A stretch of DNA of 64,000 nt from Candidatus Helarchaeota archaeon (GTDB lineage: Archaea > Asgardarchaeota > Lokiarchaeia > Helarchaeales > HEL-GB-A): NCBI GenBank assembly GCA_013375455.1, contig JABXJT010000015.1, positions 1 through 64,000 on the forward strand, written 5' to 3'. Shown in pieces: positions 36,800-45,880 of the stretch (position 1 is its first letter; the number at the start of each line of letters is the position of its first letter). The position numbers were made by a program, and so were the translations under genes. Below the pieces are notes generated by a model, which worked only from the letters and a program-made list of their open reading frames with translations, was not told where the DNA came from and did no database searches.

Positions 36800-37546
36800 T
36801 TAACTATCTCGAAGTTTTAACTTCATTTTTTTTATGATGACCTTGCTCCATGCACCCATTTTGACTTCTTGTTTTTCTTTACTTGAAAGTTTCATCCACG
36901 CGCGCATGAACATCGCTTTTGTTCCTTTTGGCTCCTTCTCCCAATCGCGCCGTTTCCACCCGGTGATAATAGTATCAAAAATTCGCCCCCCTTCAAGTTC
37001 AATGTCCTCCCAATCCCCTTCAATAACTTCCGCTTCCGACTCTGCTTGGGCTGATGCCGCGGGTGCTGAAGGGATGGCGGTGGCAATGGCATGAATGGGT
37101 GCAGGGGTTCGCCTTCGGAAAGGCGGGGCTTCACTAACTCGCTTGGCTGCTACGCGAGGCGGGATTGCAACTTGTTTGGATTTCTTAATCAATAATTGAA
37201 GTAATTGTGCATTGACCTGCTGCTGTAACCTGTGATGCAACGTGTCCAGATCGTTTTTCAACTTCTTCAAATAAGTGTAATCAAGATTCCTAAGGCTTTC
37301 GGAAACATTTTTATCCATCGAAGCAAGGCGATTGTTCTCTAGAACAGTGAAACCTCCCGAAAGTTTCTTATCCAATAGATTAATTAGGTTAGTTAGCTCT
37401 TTGAAGGCTTTCCCCTGATCTACAAGCCCCCGCTCTACCCTCTGCAATACTTGCGTTTGTGCCGCAGTTATATCACTGATCACACGCACGATCTGAGCGA
37501 GATGTCTCTTTTCTAGCTCGTCCATTTCATCCATAGTGTGTTCCAC
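36800..37546 (-). CDS. Coiled-coil protein of unknown function upstream of the reductase operon
   Basis: 248 residues, GTG start. Residues about 5-120 are heptad-rich helix (LEKRHLAQIVRVISDITAAQ ... LHHRLQQQVNAQLLQLLIKK). Residues 125-170 are an Ala/Pro-rich linker. The C-terminus (WEKEPKGTKAMFMRAWMKLSSKEKQEVKMG) is basic and amphipathic. I do not recognise a family. Its place 111 bp upstream of the first reductase operon gene, in the same direction, may be chance. Confidence 0.6.
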   Translation of the reverse strand: MEHTMDEMDELEKRHLAQIVRVISDITAAQTQVLQRVERGLVDQGKAFKELTNLINLLDKKLSGGFTVLENNRLASMDKNVSESLRNLDYTYLKKLKNDLDTLHHRLQQQVNAQLLQLLIKKSKQVAIPPRVAAKRVSEAPPFRRRTPAPIHAIATAIPSAPAASAQAESEAEVIEGDWEDIELEGGRIFDTIITGWKRRDWEKEPKGTKAMFMRAWMKLSSKEKQEVKMGAWSKVIIKKMKLKLRDS

Positions 37547-38141
37547 ACAGGTATTCTAACCTTCAAATTATTTATAAAATTCTGGTATTATTCATATAAA
37601 TCCAAAATTTTATTCCAATTCTCCATCTACCCATTGGGAGTAGACCAGCCCTAAGGTTATCAGGCAGTGCGCCCGTCGCCAGGTTCAGGCCATCCAGCTC
37701 ACTGTTCATCTCCTTTCAGATTGGTTCTGCTGTTCTGGAGACCTGAAGGGAGTTACCCCGCTATGCTTAAAGAGATTATGGATTCTTACTCATTTAACAG
37801 GAGGGACTGCTCGGTTTCAAACGGAGCTTGGGAGTATCCCCGACTTGTGCGAGCACCCGCTGAGCAATGGGAGGATCAATTTCCTGAAACCCACGTGCTC
37901 TTTGAGCAATAAATACTTCACCAAGAGAAAATGGTGAGCTTAAATGACTAAATGGGCTCATCCTATTTAAACTATTGGAAAACTATTGCGCATTTGGTAA
38001 TTTTGCGCATTTCTTTCCTTATGAGTTTTTATAGATTTTTATAGGTTTTGAAGGTTCTATTGATATGATATATAATTAAGAGCGCAGTCTTTAATAGATT
38101 TTGAGGATTTTTCAGCAAAACGGTAAATTGAAGGGTAGTGG
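37547..38141. other. 595-bp gene-free region with a GC-rich core, possible structured RNA (about 37625-37925)
   Basis: The core of about 300 bp is clearly more GC-rich than the flanks and contains short complementary arms, for example CAGTG...CACTG, GTGC-GA-GCAC at the palindrome GTGCGAGCAC, and CCCATTGGG. An 81-codon frame runs through it, but its product, rich in Pro/Trp/Cys, looks like translated non-coding DNA. I looked for RNase P (GAGGAAAGTCC) and SRP (GGAAGCAG loop) signatures on both strands and found neither. The last 200 bp before the DUF99 gene are AT-rich and probably carry its promoter. Confidence 0.4.
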
Positions 38142-38741
38142 ATGGATCCCATAAAATTTCGGGAGATAAAAAAGGAAATTCGCATCATAGGAGTTGATGA
38201 TTCTCCCTTCATCCCAAGGACTGAGGGAACGACTCGAGTGTTTGGCGTGGTGTTCAGGGGGCGGCTGTGGATTGAGGGCGTCCTACAAACAATCATTAAA
38301 ATCGATGGATTTGATGCTACCCAAAAGATTAGCGAAATGATTACCTCTTCACCTCACCATGGTCAATTACGCGTGATAATGCTAGCAGGAATTACCTTTG
38401 GTGGATTCAACATAGTCGATATTAATAAATTGTTTGAAAGGACTCAGCTACCCATCATCGTGGTGTGCGAAAAGGAGCCAGATCTCCAATCCATTAAAAT
38501 TGCCATAGAACATCTCTCTGATTGGGAGAAGCGCTGGGAAATCATCCAAAATACTGGACCAATTTACAAATATCACACGAAAGAGGACGTTAAAAACCCC
38601 GTTTTCTTTCAAATCAAAGGACTAGAATTAAAAGATGCTCAGCAGATTCTTAAAATCAGTGCCGGGGTGAGCCATATCCCCGAACCACTTCGCGTCGCGC
38701 ACCTCATAGGGCGTAGTTTTTTAAATGTCAGTAAAATTTAA
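38142..38741 (+). CDS. DUF99 family protein (endonuclease V-like fold)
   Basis: 199 residues. The N-terminus IRIIGVDDSPFIPRTEGTTRVFGVVFRG and the following LWIEGVLQTIIKIDGFDAT match the archaeal DUF99 family, which shares the endonuclease V / RNase H-like fold, with the Asp residues of GVDDS as probable metal ligands. IIMLAGITFGGFNIVDI and LPIIVVCEKEPD are further family blocks. It probably acts on nucleic acid, but no activity is established. It overlaps the convergent MFS gene by 4 bp. Confidence 0.8.
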   Translation: MDPIKFREIKKEIRIIGVDDSPFIPRTEGTTRVFGVVFRGRLWIEGVLQTIIKIDGFDATQKISEMITSSPHHGQLRVIMLAGITFGGFNIVDINKLFERTQLPIIVVCEKEPDLQSIKIAIEHLSDWEKRWEIIQNTGPIYKYHTKEDVKNPVFFQIKGLELKDAQQILKISAGVSHIPEPLRVAHLIGRSFLNVSKI

Positions 38742-39970
38742 CAGACTTGATGCCTCTCTTTCTCGAATCTCCGCAAAAAAATCAATACTAAGAAAAATGC
38801 AATAATATAAATAATTCCAGAGATTAAATAAGAAACTCGAATACCTGGACCAATATTTTCCGGGCTAGGGCTATATACCCCAATTATATAAGCCATTATA
38901 ATTGGCCCCAGTGCATTGCTAGTATATCTGAAAGTATTATAGACTGATGTTCCCGTGGCCCGACAGGGTTCTGAAACTGAATCGATTATTAATGCCTGTA
39001 AAGTCGGCCATGCCAACCCCAATCCAAAAACTAGAATTCCTGCAATGATGACTAATTGAACTGGTGTGGTTATAATTGATTGGACCAATATTAGTGGTCC
39101 CGCAACGCTAAATCCTATTAAAATCATTTTACTTCGTCCAATTTGATCACTATATTTACCTCCCAGGAAGAAACCCAATGTCATCAGGAGTACGAGGGGA
39201 ATCATGAATATACTAAAAATACTCGCCTCAATTCCAAGCGACAGTGCAAATAAGGCAATATAAGCTAATAAACTTGCGAACACAAAAATTGAAAGACAAT
39301 CCACCAACACTGTGAACAAAAATAGGCGGTTCTTGAAAATTTCCTGCCGATAATTAATTTTAACCTCCTGCTTTTTAACACGTGAAATTGGAGATTCATT
39401 TATAAAAAAGTAAATTAATGCCATACTAATCAATATCACCCCAAAATGCAAGAAAAAGGCATAATTAGGTATATCTACAAAAATCCCACCTAAAGGCAGA
39501 CCCACTGCATATCCTACTGTCATAGCCGCTATATAGCGTCCCATAGCCCTTCCGCGTTTCTCGGAAGGAAATAAATCCCCTAACAGAGCTTGAATGACAC
39601 TAATATATGCTCCACTACCTTGAATGAGTCGAAAGATGATGAGCTGATAAATAGTTTGAGACACTCCGCAGAGCAGCGTGCCTGTGGCAAATATCCCCAT
39701 CCCGATTAAAAGCGTATTCTTTCGCCCAATCCTGTCACTCAATTTCGCAATAGGTATCTGAAAAACCACTTGAGTAATTGAAAAGGCGCCCACAGCAATG
39801 CCACTTAAAAAAACGTCGCCTACTAATTCTAATGCATAAATTGCCAAAATTAAATTAACTAACCCCACGCCTAGCATTCGAACGAATGCAGCAAAAGACA
39901 GAATATTTAAATTTCTCATTGCAGATATATCTTTTCCTTCATCTTGTAGCTCTCTATGACTTTCATTCAT
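38738..39970 (-). CDS. Major facilitator superfamily transporter (drug-efflux-like)
   Basis: 410 residues, about 12 transmembrane helices. The loop 2-3 motif PIAKLSDRIGRKNTLLIG matches the MFS signature GxLaDrxGRkxxl, and GGKYSDQIGRSKMILIG repeats it in the second half. MGRYIAAMTVGYAVGLPLGG fits motif C of 14-/12-helix efflux pumps. It is an integral membrane protein with unknown substrate and a single-gene unit. Confidence 0.8.
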   Translation of the reverse strand: MNESHRELQDEGKDISAMRNLNILSFAAFVRMLGVGLVNLILAIYALELVGDVFLSGIAVGAFSITQVVFQIPIAKLSDRIGRKNTLLIGMGIFATGTLLCGVSQTIYQLIIFRLIQGSGAYISVIQALLGDLFPSEKRGRAMGRYIAAMTVGYAVGLPLGGIFVDIPNYAFFLHFGVILISMALIYFFINESPISRVKKQEVKINYRQEIFKNRLFLFTVLVDCLSIFVFASLLAYIALFALSLGIEASIFSIFMIPLVLLMTLGFFLGGKYSDQIGRSKMILIGFSVAGPLILVQSIITTPVQLVIIAGILVFGLGLAWPTLQALIIDSVSEPCRATGTSVYNTFRYTSNALGPIIMAYIIGVYSPSPENIGPGIRVSYLISGIIYIIAFFLVLIFLRRFEKERHQVC

Positions 39971-40087
39971 CGCTTAACACTAAATTCTAATTGTTTTTAA
40001 CTTTTCGAGGATTAGTTAATAATTAATATAACTTAAGATAATGAATTTTAATTAAATAACTCAAAAAATCTAAGGGATGTTATCTTT

Positions 40088-41365
40088 TTGGTTGATTTAA
40101 TACTACCTTTTATCGGGGGCGAGCACCCGTTTTCACCGGCTGATTTTGAAGCCATTGAAATGGCTTCAGTTTTAATGGATGCAGAATCTGAGAGAAAGAA
40201 AAAAGAAACCTTTCTCGGGATTTATAAAACCTACCTACCGCTTTGGATTATTTCAATTGATGGGAGAAATGGAATAATGGTGGAAGCCCTCATCTTAAAT
40301 ACCGATCACTTTCGGATGCGCCGGTTCGATAAAGCAACAGATCTCGATCCACAGCGGGATTTGACTCCCGGAACTATTGATGATTTTATCTCAAAATTGC
40401 GCCATTATGAATCGAGAATCAATGCCTACCAAAAAGAAACTAGTATCAAATTGGATGGATACTTAAATCCATCAATCGCTGCCGAAGTACGGTTATTATT
40501 TGATTATTTAGAACAGAGAAACATCCACGAATTCATGATAATGTCCAAACGCCTATCTCAACAATCAGCAGAGCTGATGTGTGCGCCGATTATTTCTGCT
40601 TTCCATGTAGATGTCCAAAAAATAATACATGATTTCTACCAAATTCCCATTATCATTAACTCGCAGTTGCTAGAACTATTCAGCGAATTCGGGAATGTAA
40701 CGCGAGAATATGTCAGCAAAGTGAGAGACTTGAGTCAAAAAACCAGCATGGTGAAACCGGATGATACTTTCAAGACTCAAAACCGAATGGCAAATAATCT
40801 TACCAATGAACTCCTCAGTTTCCGAGATGCGAAAAATCGTTCTATAAAGCACCTACGGGGTCAATGGGATGAGATAAGTAATATAAATGAAAAAATACAG
40901 CATGGCTATTTAAATTTGATATCCTCCGTCTTCAAGACAAAAAGTCAGGTTCTCGAATTGGGAGCGCCACTTGATAGAGCTAGTCAGCGCGGGGAAGCAT
41001 TTTCCGTGTTAATGCCGATATACCTTGCCATTTTCAAGGAAAAGAAGAATCGAGTAGCTTATTTTCCGCCACTAATACTTAATTTTGCTAAGAAAAAGGA
41101 TCTAACCCGTCCCAAAGGGCTTGAAACCTTGAAACACCAGATGGATCACGCCTATACAAAGAAACTCCCACCCGGGATCTCCGAAATTGAAGACCAGAAC
41201 CTTCTATCTCAACCTAGCACCCAACAATTATTTAACGATGGAGTACATAAACTCCGGGAGACTAAGATCATCGATTCAAAAACCTACGTTCGCATAATGG
41301 ATGCGTACAATGAGTTTTTCCAGAAAGCTTATGCTTCTGGGACGCCTCCTAAAACACAGCTTTAG
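40088..41365 (+). CDS. Protein of unknown function, largely helical
   Basis: 425 residues from a TTG start. There is no signal peptide or membrane segment. The N-terminal 100 residues look mixed alpha/beta (LPFIGGEHPFSPADFEAIEMAS, LPLWIISIDGRNGIMVEALIL). The rest is helical with likely coiled coil (residues about 210-290) and a basic C-terminal part. I recognise no family. Coding is supported by length and codon use. It may be a lineage-specific protein. Confidence 0.6.
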   Translation: MVDLILPFIGGEHPFSPADFEAIEMASVLMDAESERKKKETFLGIYKTYLPLWIISIDGRNGIMVEALILNTDHFRMRRFDKATDLDPQRDLTPGTIDDFISKLRHYESRINAYQKETSIKLDGYLNPSIAAEVRLLFDYLEQRNIHEFMIMSKRLSQQSAELMCAPIISAFHVDVQKIIHDFYQIPIIINSQLLELFSEFGNVTREYVSKVRDLSQKTSMVKPDDTFKTQNRMANNLTNELLSFRDAKNRSIKHLRGQWDEISNINEKIQHGYLNLISSVFKTKSQVLELGAPLDRASQRGEAFSVLMPIYLAIFKEKKNRVAYFPPLILNFAKKKDLTRPKGLETLKHQMDHAYTKKLPPGISEIEDQNLLSQPSTQQLFNDGVHKLRETKIIDSKTYVRIMDAYNEFFQKAYASGTPPKTQL

Positions 41366-41383
41366 GAGATTTCTGACCTTTAT

Positions 41384-41860
41384 TTATTGTAAAACTAATA
41401 CCATTTTCTTTTGTCGTTCTTTAAATCCGCACTTTTCATAAGCTTTGACCGCTTGGATATTTTCTTTCTCCACATTCAAAGTGCAGAGGCGAATATTCCG
41501 TGATATTAATTGTGATTTGAGGGATTCACACAACCGTTGAAATAATCCCTTCCCTCGAAATTGCTGTGTTATTATGACTTCAACGAGATCCGCCGAGTTT
41601 TCCTCTTTTAATACGGGTGGGCGGTTAGTAATCGCGCAATGTATGAATCCGACTGCTTTATTCTCATGATCTAAAACTATTACAATGTGGTTTTTATTCT
41701 TAAGCATAGTTTTAAAGTATAGTTCTGCAAGTTCCTTGGATAACTGCTCAGGCTTGGTTCCATAAAACAGTAAATCATATTTAAAATGATCACTCTGCAT
41801 TTCCCACCATAACGCCACGAGATCTTCTAGATCCGATAGAGTCGCGTTCCTAACTTTCAT
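41384..41860 (-). CDS. GNAT-family N-acetyltransferase
   Basis: 158 residues with the GNAT fold: MKVRNATLSDLEDLVALWWEM at the start, IVVLDHENKAVGFIHCAI in strand 4, ADLVEVIITQQFRGKGLFQRLCESL giving the acetyl-CoA loop Q-x-x-[RK]-G-x-G, and LCTLNVEKENIQAVKAYEKCGFKERQKKMVL at the C-terminus. It probably acetylates a small molecule or protein N-terminus. The substrate is unknown. Confidence 0.85.
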   Translation of the reverse strand: MKVRNATLSDLEDLVALWWEMQSDHFKYDLLFYGTKPEQLSKELAELYFKTMLKNKNHIVIVLDHENKAVGFIHCAITNRPPVLKEENSADLVEVIITQQFRGKGLFQRLCESLKSQLISRNIRLCTLNVEKENIQAVKAYEKCGFKERQKKMVLVLQ

Positions 41861-41915
41861 ATCATCTCCCCAAAAATCGCAAATTATAATAAAAAAATAT
41901 TTTAATTATGTTATC

Positions 41916-42224
41916 TCAGGTGCTTTTTTCCTCTAAGAATTTTGCGATAAATTTCCTAAACGATTTGAAGTCATCTATATTCTTTAAATGTGAAACCAAC
42001 TCCTGTTTATCAACATCTAAATATGCATGAATAATAATATTCCGAAGTCCAGCCATTTTATGGATTTTTTCTGCAAAATCTTCAGGAATTATGTTATTTT
42101 TTCCTAAAATTATAATTATATCTTTATACTCCTTGGGTTTTTCTAAATTTTCAATTGAAATAATATGATTACTATTTATAATCCCTTGGATTCCTTGATA
42201 CGGTGGTCCCGTGACGGCCTGCAA
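41916..42224 (-). pseudogene. HepT-like (DUF86) ribonuclease toxin, truncated at its N-terminus
   Basis: The last 90 residues match HepT toxins of the YutE/HI0074 type: GIINSNHII, ...GKNNIIPEDFAEKIHKMAGLRNIIIHAYLDVD..., with the RX4HXY active-site motif R-NIII-HAY. Full-length members have about 135-140 residues; here the first 40 are missing. The frame continues 10 or so codons into GC-rich DNA of an unrelated gene read on the other strand, so the true start is lost. No nucleotidyltransferase (MNT) partner is present. The toxin helix preceding the motif is incomplete, so it is probably inactive. Confidence 0.65.
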
Positions 42225-42716
42225 GAAGTGTGGACAATGCTGCTACACCTATCCCTGCGCGCTGCATCCGGACGACGTGCCCCGGATCGCCGCATTTCTC
42301 GGCATCTCAATAAAGAAGACCATCGCCAGGTACTTGATCTGGGATTTCTGCGCCGATGACACCGGGAGAGACGTCTTCTACCTGTGCCCCAAGCGGAAGG
42401 GTGATTTGGGACTCGTGGCGGATTACCGATGGGCAATGGAGCGATTCCGCCCGTGCATCTTTTTGAGCAAGGACAGGCTGTGCCGCATCCATGATGTGAA
42501 ACCCTTGGGTGGTAGGCTATCGTGGCACCTTACCTCGCATTACACCAAGCGGGACGCAGTGCGGGAATGGAAGGATAGCCCCCTCCTGAATAAATTCTTC
42601 CCGAAGGATCATTCTTTTTTCGAGAAACTCCACCGGAATCTTTACGTTACGACCCTCCTCGACTTGTTTTCCCTGATTTCTGTCCTCTCGCGAAGTGGGA
42701 TTGGAAAGGTTACTTG
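42195..42716. other. GC-rich island inserted in AT-rich DNA
   Basis: Base composition switches abruptly near 42195-42205, from AT-rich to roughly 55-60 percent GC, and back to AT-rich at about 42716. The island is almost exactly one YkgJ-like gene with little flanking sequence, and its left edge cuts the HepT gene. No inverted repeats or target-site duplication were seen at the edges. Confidence 0.6.
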
Positions 42717-42717
42717 A
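42211..42717 (+). CDS. YkgJ/UPF0153-family cysteine cluster protein
   Basis: 168 residues, GTG start. CKKCGQCCYTYPCALHPDDV at the N-terminus, followed by PCIFLSKDRLCRIHDVKP near residue 90, is the family's metal- or Fe-S-chelating cysteine pattern, although the usual cysteine after KP (KPxxCR) is replaced (KPLGGR). It may be an electron carrier or zinc protein. Codon use is much more GC-rich than in the neighbours, so recent transfer or a chimeric assembly is likely. No Shine-Dalgarno site is seen upstream. Confidence 0.7.
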   Translation: MTACKKCGQCCYTYPCALHPDDVPRIAAFLGISIKKTIARYLIWDFCADDTGRDVFYLCPKRKGDLGLVADYRWAMERFRPCIFLSKDRLCRIHDVKPLGGRLSWHLTSHYTKRDAVREWKDSPLLNKFFPKDHSFFEKLHRNLYVTTLLDLFSLISVLSRSGIGKVT

Positions 42718-42861
42718 TCTTTTTTTGAAGATAACTAATTAAATCAAGACGGATATCAAATAATTTATGATTTGATTTCTCAAGGGAACAACCAATATTT
42801 TTAATGATTAAAAATCTAAAATCAATAATTTCTTAAAGATATTTCTCCTTATTGCATTAAT

Positions 42862-44004
42862 ATGAGAAAATCTAAAAAAGTCTTCTTGATTGTCGGGTTG
42901 CCACTGCTACTTTTCATGATTTTCATCACAATAATCTATAATGTCCTTAATTCCCTGTGGTTCATGACGATTGCCGGGGTAATGCTATTAGCAATGTATC
43001 GAAAAGAAAGGAAATTCATCACCTTAACGAAACTTGCCTTCGTATTATTTCTCTGGTTCATGTTTTTATGCTGGAATCCGCTCTATTGGCCAGATCAAAT
43101 CTATCGGCGGATGAATAAAGGTTCGCTCATTACGCCAAATGCTCAATGTATTGCTGATTTAAATGTAACTTTTTATGGTTCCCCTTCTTATAATGGTCCC
43201 TACAATAGAAGCACGATTCAAGGACAATTGGAAATGCTTTCCGACATTCAATACTTTCTTTATCCAAATGGTTGGCTTGATTATACCTATGATTTCTTCC
43301 AATACCCTGGCGTCTTTGATCACGTTCCAACACCTCAAGAGGTGCTAGAGGACTCCCCACTTCCTAGGCAAGATGATTGCGATGGGATTGCTGTCGTGAC
43401 CGTTTCTTTACTGGTTCGCCTCGGGTATGAAGCATATGTCGCGGAATCGGACTCGCATTGGTGGACTTACGTTAAAATCTATGGTAACGATACTTATGGT
43501 GAAACCCCCAATTCATCGGTTAGGGGTGAAAACTATATGATTGTCTATTTAAATTGGTGGGAAGGAATTGGCGAACCATACTTAATTTTCAATCAAACAG
43601 CGGTAATTATAATGCAACCACTCTATGTTTCCTGGTGGGATCAAATGACAGAATCCTATTACGGAGAACTCATACAGAGATACGCACTAGAAGGTGATGC
43701 AAATATAGACGCCCTCTTAACCATGCCTATATTCATCGCATTATTACCTGTTGCATTATTTGCACTTGGACTAATTTTTTCTTTTGGAATAGGATTTCCA
43801 CGCAAATATCCGAAAGCTCGAATGTATCTTGCAAATACGTTACTTGCTTCAATCTGGATTGCTGCTATCTTATTTACGATTGTATTTCTTCCCTCGAACC
43901 TTCTAATCCTTACGAATTTCCTCTTACTCGGTGGTACTGGTCTTCTTGCTTTCGTCATCGAACGTGATTACTTGACTCGATGGATTTGGAAACTCAAAAA
44001 ATAA
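42862..44004 (+). CDS. Membrane protein with an extracytoplasmic transglutaminase-like domain
   Basis: 380 residues. Three transmembrane helices lie at the N-terminus (about 7-30, 33-45, 58-78) and two at the C-terminus (about 288-312, 326-365). The central outside domain has the cysteine-protease-like triad of transglutaminase-like proteins: DDC173DGIAVVTVSLLVRLGYEAYVAE, then SDSH199WWTYVKI and a following Asp (about 210). Such membrane proteins are often hydrolases or structural peptidases at the archaeal surface. The residues are consistent with an active enzyme. Confidence 0.7.
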   Translation: MRKSKKVFLIVGLPLLLFMIFITIIYNVLNSLWFMTIAGVMLLAMYRKERKFITLTKLAFVLFLWFMFLCWNPLYWPDQIYRRMNKGSLITPNAQCIADLNVTFYGSPSYNGPYNRSTIQGQLEMLSDIQYFLYPNGWLDYTYDFFQYPGVFDHVPTPQEVLEDSPLPRQDDCDGIAVVTVSLLVRLGYEAYVAESDSHWWTYVKIYGNDTYGETPNSSVRGENYMIVYLNWWEGIGEPYLIFNQTAVIIMQPLYVSWWDQMTESYYGELIQRYALEGDANIDALLTMPIFIALLPVALFALGLIFSFGIGFPRKYPKARMYLANTLLASIWIAAILFTIVFLPSNLLILTNFLLLGGTGLLAFVIERDYLTRWIWKLKK

Positions 44005-44037
44005 TTTCCCCTTTTTTTATATCATGGTTGAAATATT

Positions 44038-45069
44038 TTACTTCAAAATTTTGCTCTCGTAAATATCCTTGGGAGAAAATACGTCTTCTATTAGCTCTTT
44101 TGACCCCTTATATATTCTCAATGAACCAGAAAATTGTTTGAGATGATCCGCATGCTTGAGTTCAAATAAGGTAATGAGCGTATGTAACTTCTTTCTGAGA
44201 ATGCCATAATTCTCTTCCGTTATCAAAGCGCCAATGATATAGCTTCCATACTCTAAAATGATTTTAACATCCACGCTATCAAGCAACTTTAATTTGCGTT
44301 TACTTTTTGTAATTTCTTGAAGGATCCCAGTGATGCCTGAGATACTTGCAGCGACTAAATCACTTTCTGCGGTATCTTTTGCAGTAAAGGAGTAATCATA
44401 GAGGTTGATTCCTCCTCGGGAGTGGATTATGAATAAGTGATGAATCTTATTCGGCCATTCCAGCTCGATGACCCGCTTCACGAGTACATAGAGAATAATT
44501 ATATTTCCAGAAATGAATAGGAGCGGGGCGGTAATATAATAGAGCCATTCTACGTCTCTCAGTAATTGACCACGAAAAAATTGTCCAGATGCCCAGATGA
44601 AGATTCCAAAGAAATATATTATCGCTAATTTTCGCACTTCACCAGTACTTCTCTTTGCAATAACCCAGAAATAAATAACCCCCACTGGGGCCAGCATAGT
44701 GACCATTATGGTTTGTATCCACACGTGTATCTCATTTGAAAAAGGAATGATGATAAGAATGGATGCGCAGATTGCACAGATTGTAAATGCATATTTTGTT
44801 CCATGAATAATTTTTCTTTCAATAGCGAATAGGAGAAAAGCCATTGCCACCATTGCAGTGCTCACGCCAAGCACCCAGAACATGTGGTTAGGATCTCGAA
44901 AATCCCAGATGTAATAGAAGATTCTGGCAACTCCGAAAAATCCAAAAAATAGGCTTTCAGCAAGAAAAAATATTTTCTTTTCAGTCTTGTGAATCTGAAG
45001 GAGAATGATTGCAGCGGTTAAAAATGAGATTACGATAACTGCGAGATATAAAATCTCATAAAGAATCAC
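44038..45069 (-). CDS. Seven-helix membrane protein with C-terminal longin/roadblock-like domain
   Basis: 343 residues. Seven hydrophobic helices fill residues about 5-215. The C-terminal 120 residues read HLFIIHSRGGINLYDYSF, then DLVAASISGITGILQEI, KLKLLDSVDVKIILEYGSYIIGAL and LHTLITLFELKHADHLKQFSG. This is the beta-beta-alpha-beta-beta-beta-alpha layout of longin/roadblock-like domains, as in trafficking and small-GTPase regulators. The domain lies on the cytoplasmic side if the N-terminus is outside. Similar membrane-tethered longin domains are known in Asgard and some other archaea. The partner GTPase is not in this window. Confidence 0.65.
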   Translation of the reverse strand: MILYEILYLAVIVISFLTAAIILLQIHKTEKKIFFLAESLFFGFFGVARIFYYIWDFRDPNHMFWVLGVSTAMVAMAFLLFAIERKIIHGTKYAFTICAICASILIIIPFSNEIHVWIQTIMVTMLAPVGVIYFWVIAKRSTGEVRKLAIIYFFGIFIWASGQFFRGQLLRDVEWLYYITAPLLFISGNIIILYVLVKRVIELEWPNKIHHLFIIHSRGGINLYDYSFTAKDTAESDLVAASISGITGILQEITKSKRKLKLLDSVDVKIILEYGSYIIGALITEENYGILRKKLHTLITLFELKHADHLKQFSGSLRIYKGSKELIEDVFSPKDIYESKILK

Positions 45070-45318
45070 GATTTTTTCCCCTGTGTTTTTTTCGGTGATT
45101 GAAGTGTTTTTTTCGATGAAAAATTCTAAATCCTTCTATTTTTATCTCTCTATTCTATTTTTTTTAAATCCCATCTCTAAACAATCATATTTCCTATTAA
45201 AGATAATGAAATTGCTTCAACTTTATCATCTCATTTTAAATATGAGATAATACAAAATAATTTTACCCTTTTTTCAAAATCGGCAAGAAAAGTTTTAATT
45301 AACAGTGGGAAGAAGCAA

Positions 45319-45729
45319 ATGGCAGAAATTCCAAAGATGTACAAGATTTATTTACTGGTTGTTGCGATAATATGCTTTATGTACGCAATTTTGAACATTG
45401 CTTTGACGGAAATCTATATAGCTTCGCTGGGACCTTATTTCTATTACAATCCGTGGGGCGATAGGCTTACTGGGTTTACCTTATTGTGTTTCGGCATATT
45501 TAATGTGTTAGCAGTAATGAGACCCGAATGGGATAAGATAAAGCGCTATCTGGAATTCGGGCTTTTGTGGATGGCCTTCGGGTTGATTCAAGGCGTTTTT
45601 CAGTTTGCTGACGTCAATATCACTAGTTATCCAGGCGTGTTGATGAATACTATAGTTGCATATACCTTTATGGCAGTATTTTTTGCTTTAGGGCTTTTAT
45701 TATATCTCCAAGAGCGGAAGAAGTCCTAA
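45319..45729 (+). CDS. Small four-helix membrane protein
   Basis: 136 residues with four predicted transmembrane helices (about 8-30, 48-66, 72-95, 105-130) and no recognised family. RBS-like GTGGGAAGAAG precedes the ATG. The gap of about 250 bp to the divergent longin-domain gene contains AT-rich promoter sequence only. Confidence 0.6.
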   Translation: MAEIPKMYKIYLLVVAIICFMYAILNIALTEIYIASLGPYFYYNPWGDRLTGFTLLCFGIFNVLAVMRPEWDKIKRYLEFGLLWMAFGLIQGVFQFADVNITSYPGVLMNTIVAYTFMAVFFALGLLLYLQERKKS

Positions 45730-45880
45730 AGACACTAACCTCCCTTTTTTTTAAGAATTTTTGAAGAATTTAACCTAAATTTTTGTGATCTCTACTTATT
45801 ATAATCATATTGGATAGAATCTTACGCATAATCTTGAATTGATCCACAGTTACCCTTCCTTGGATACAATGAAAACTGCT

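Noticed and set aside
37667..37912. 81-codon frame in the GC-rich intergenic element
   Set aside because: Amino acid make-up (many Pro, Trp, Cys, Ser, Arg), lack of RBS and location in a probable structured element make it more likely non-coding.
37625..37925. SRP RNA or RNase P RNA
   Set aside because: The SRP loop GGAAGCAG / GGGAGCAG and RNase P GAGGAAAGTCC were not found on either strand; only partial resemblance (CAGGTCTCC...CAGCAG on the minus strand).
42718..42850. Possible N-terminal remainder of HepT to the right of the GC-rich island (minus strand)
   Set aside because: A frame of about 40 codons is open, but it has no start codon and does not resemble the HepT N-terminus; AT-rich DNA gives such frames by chance.
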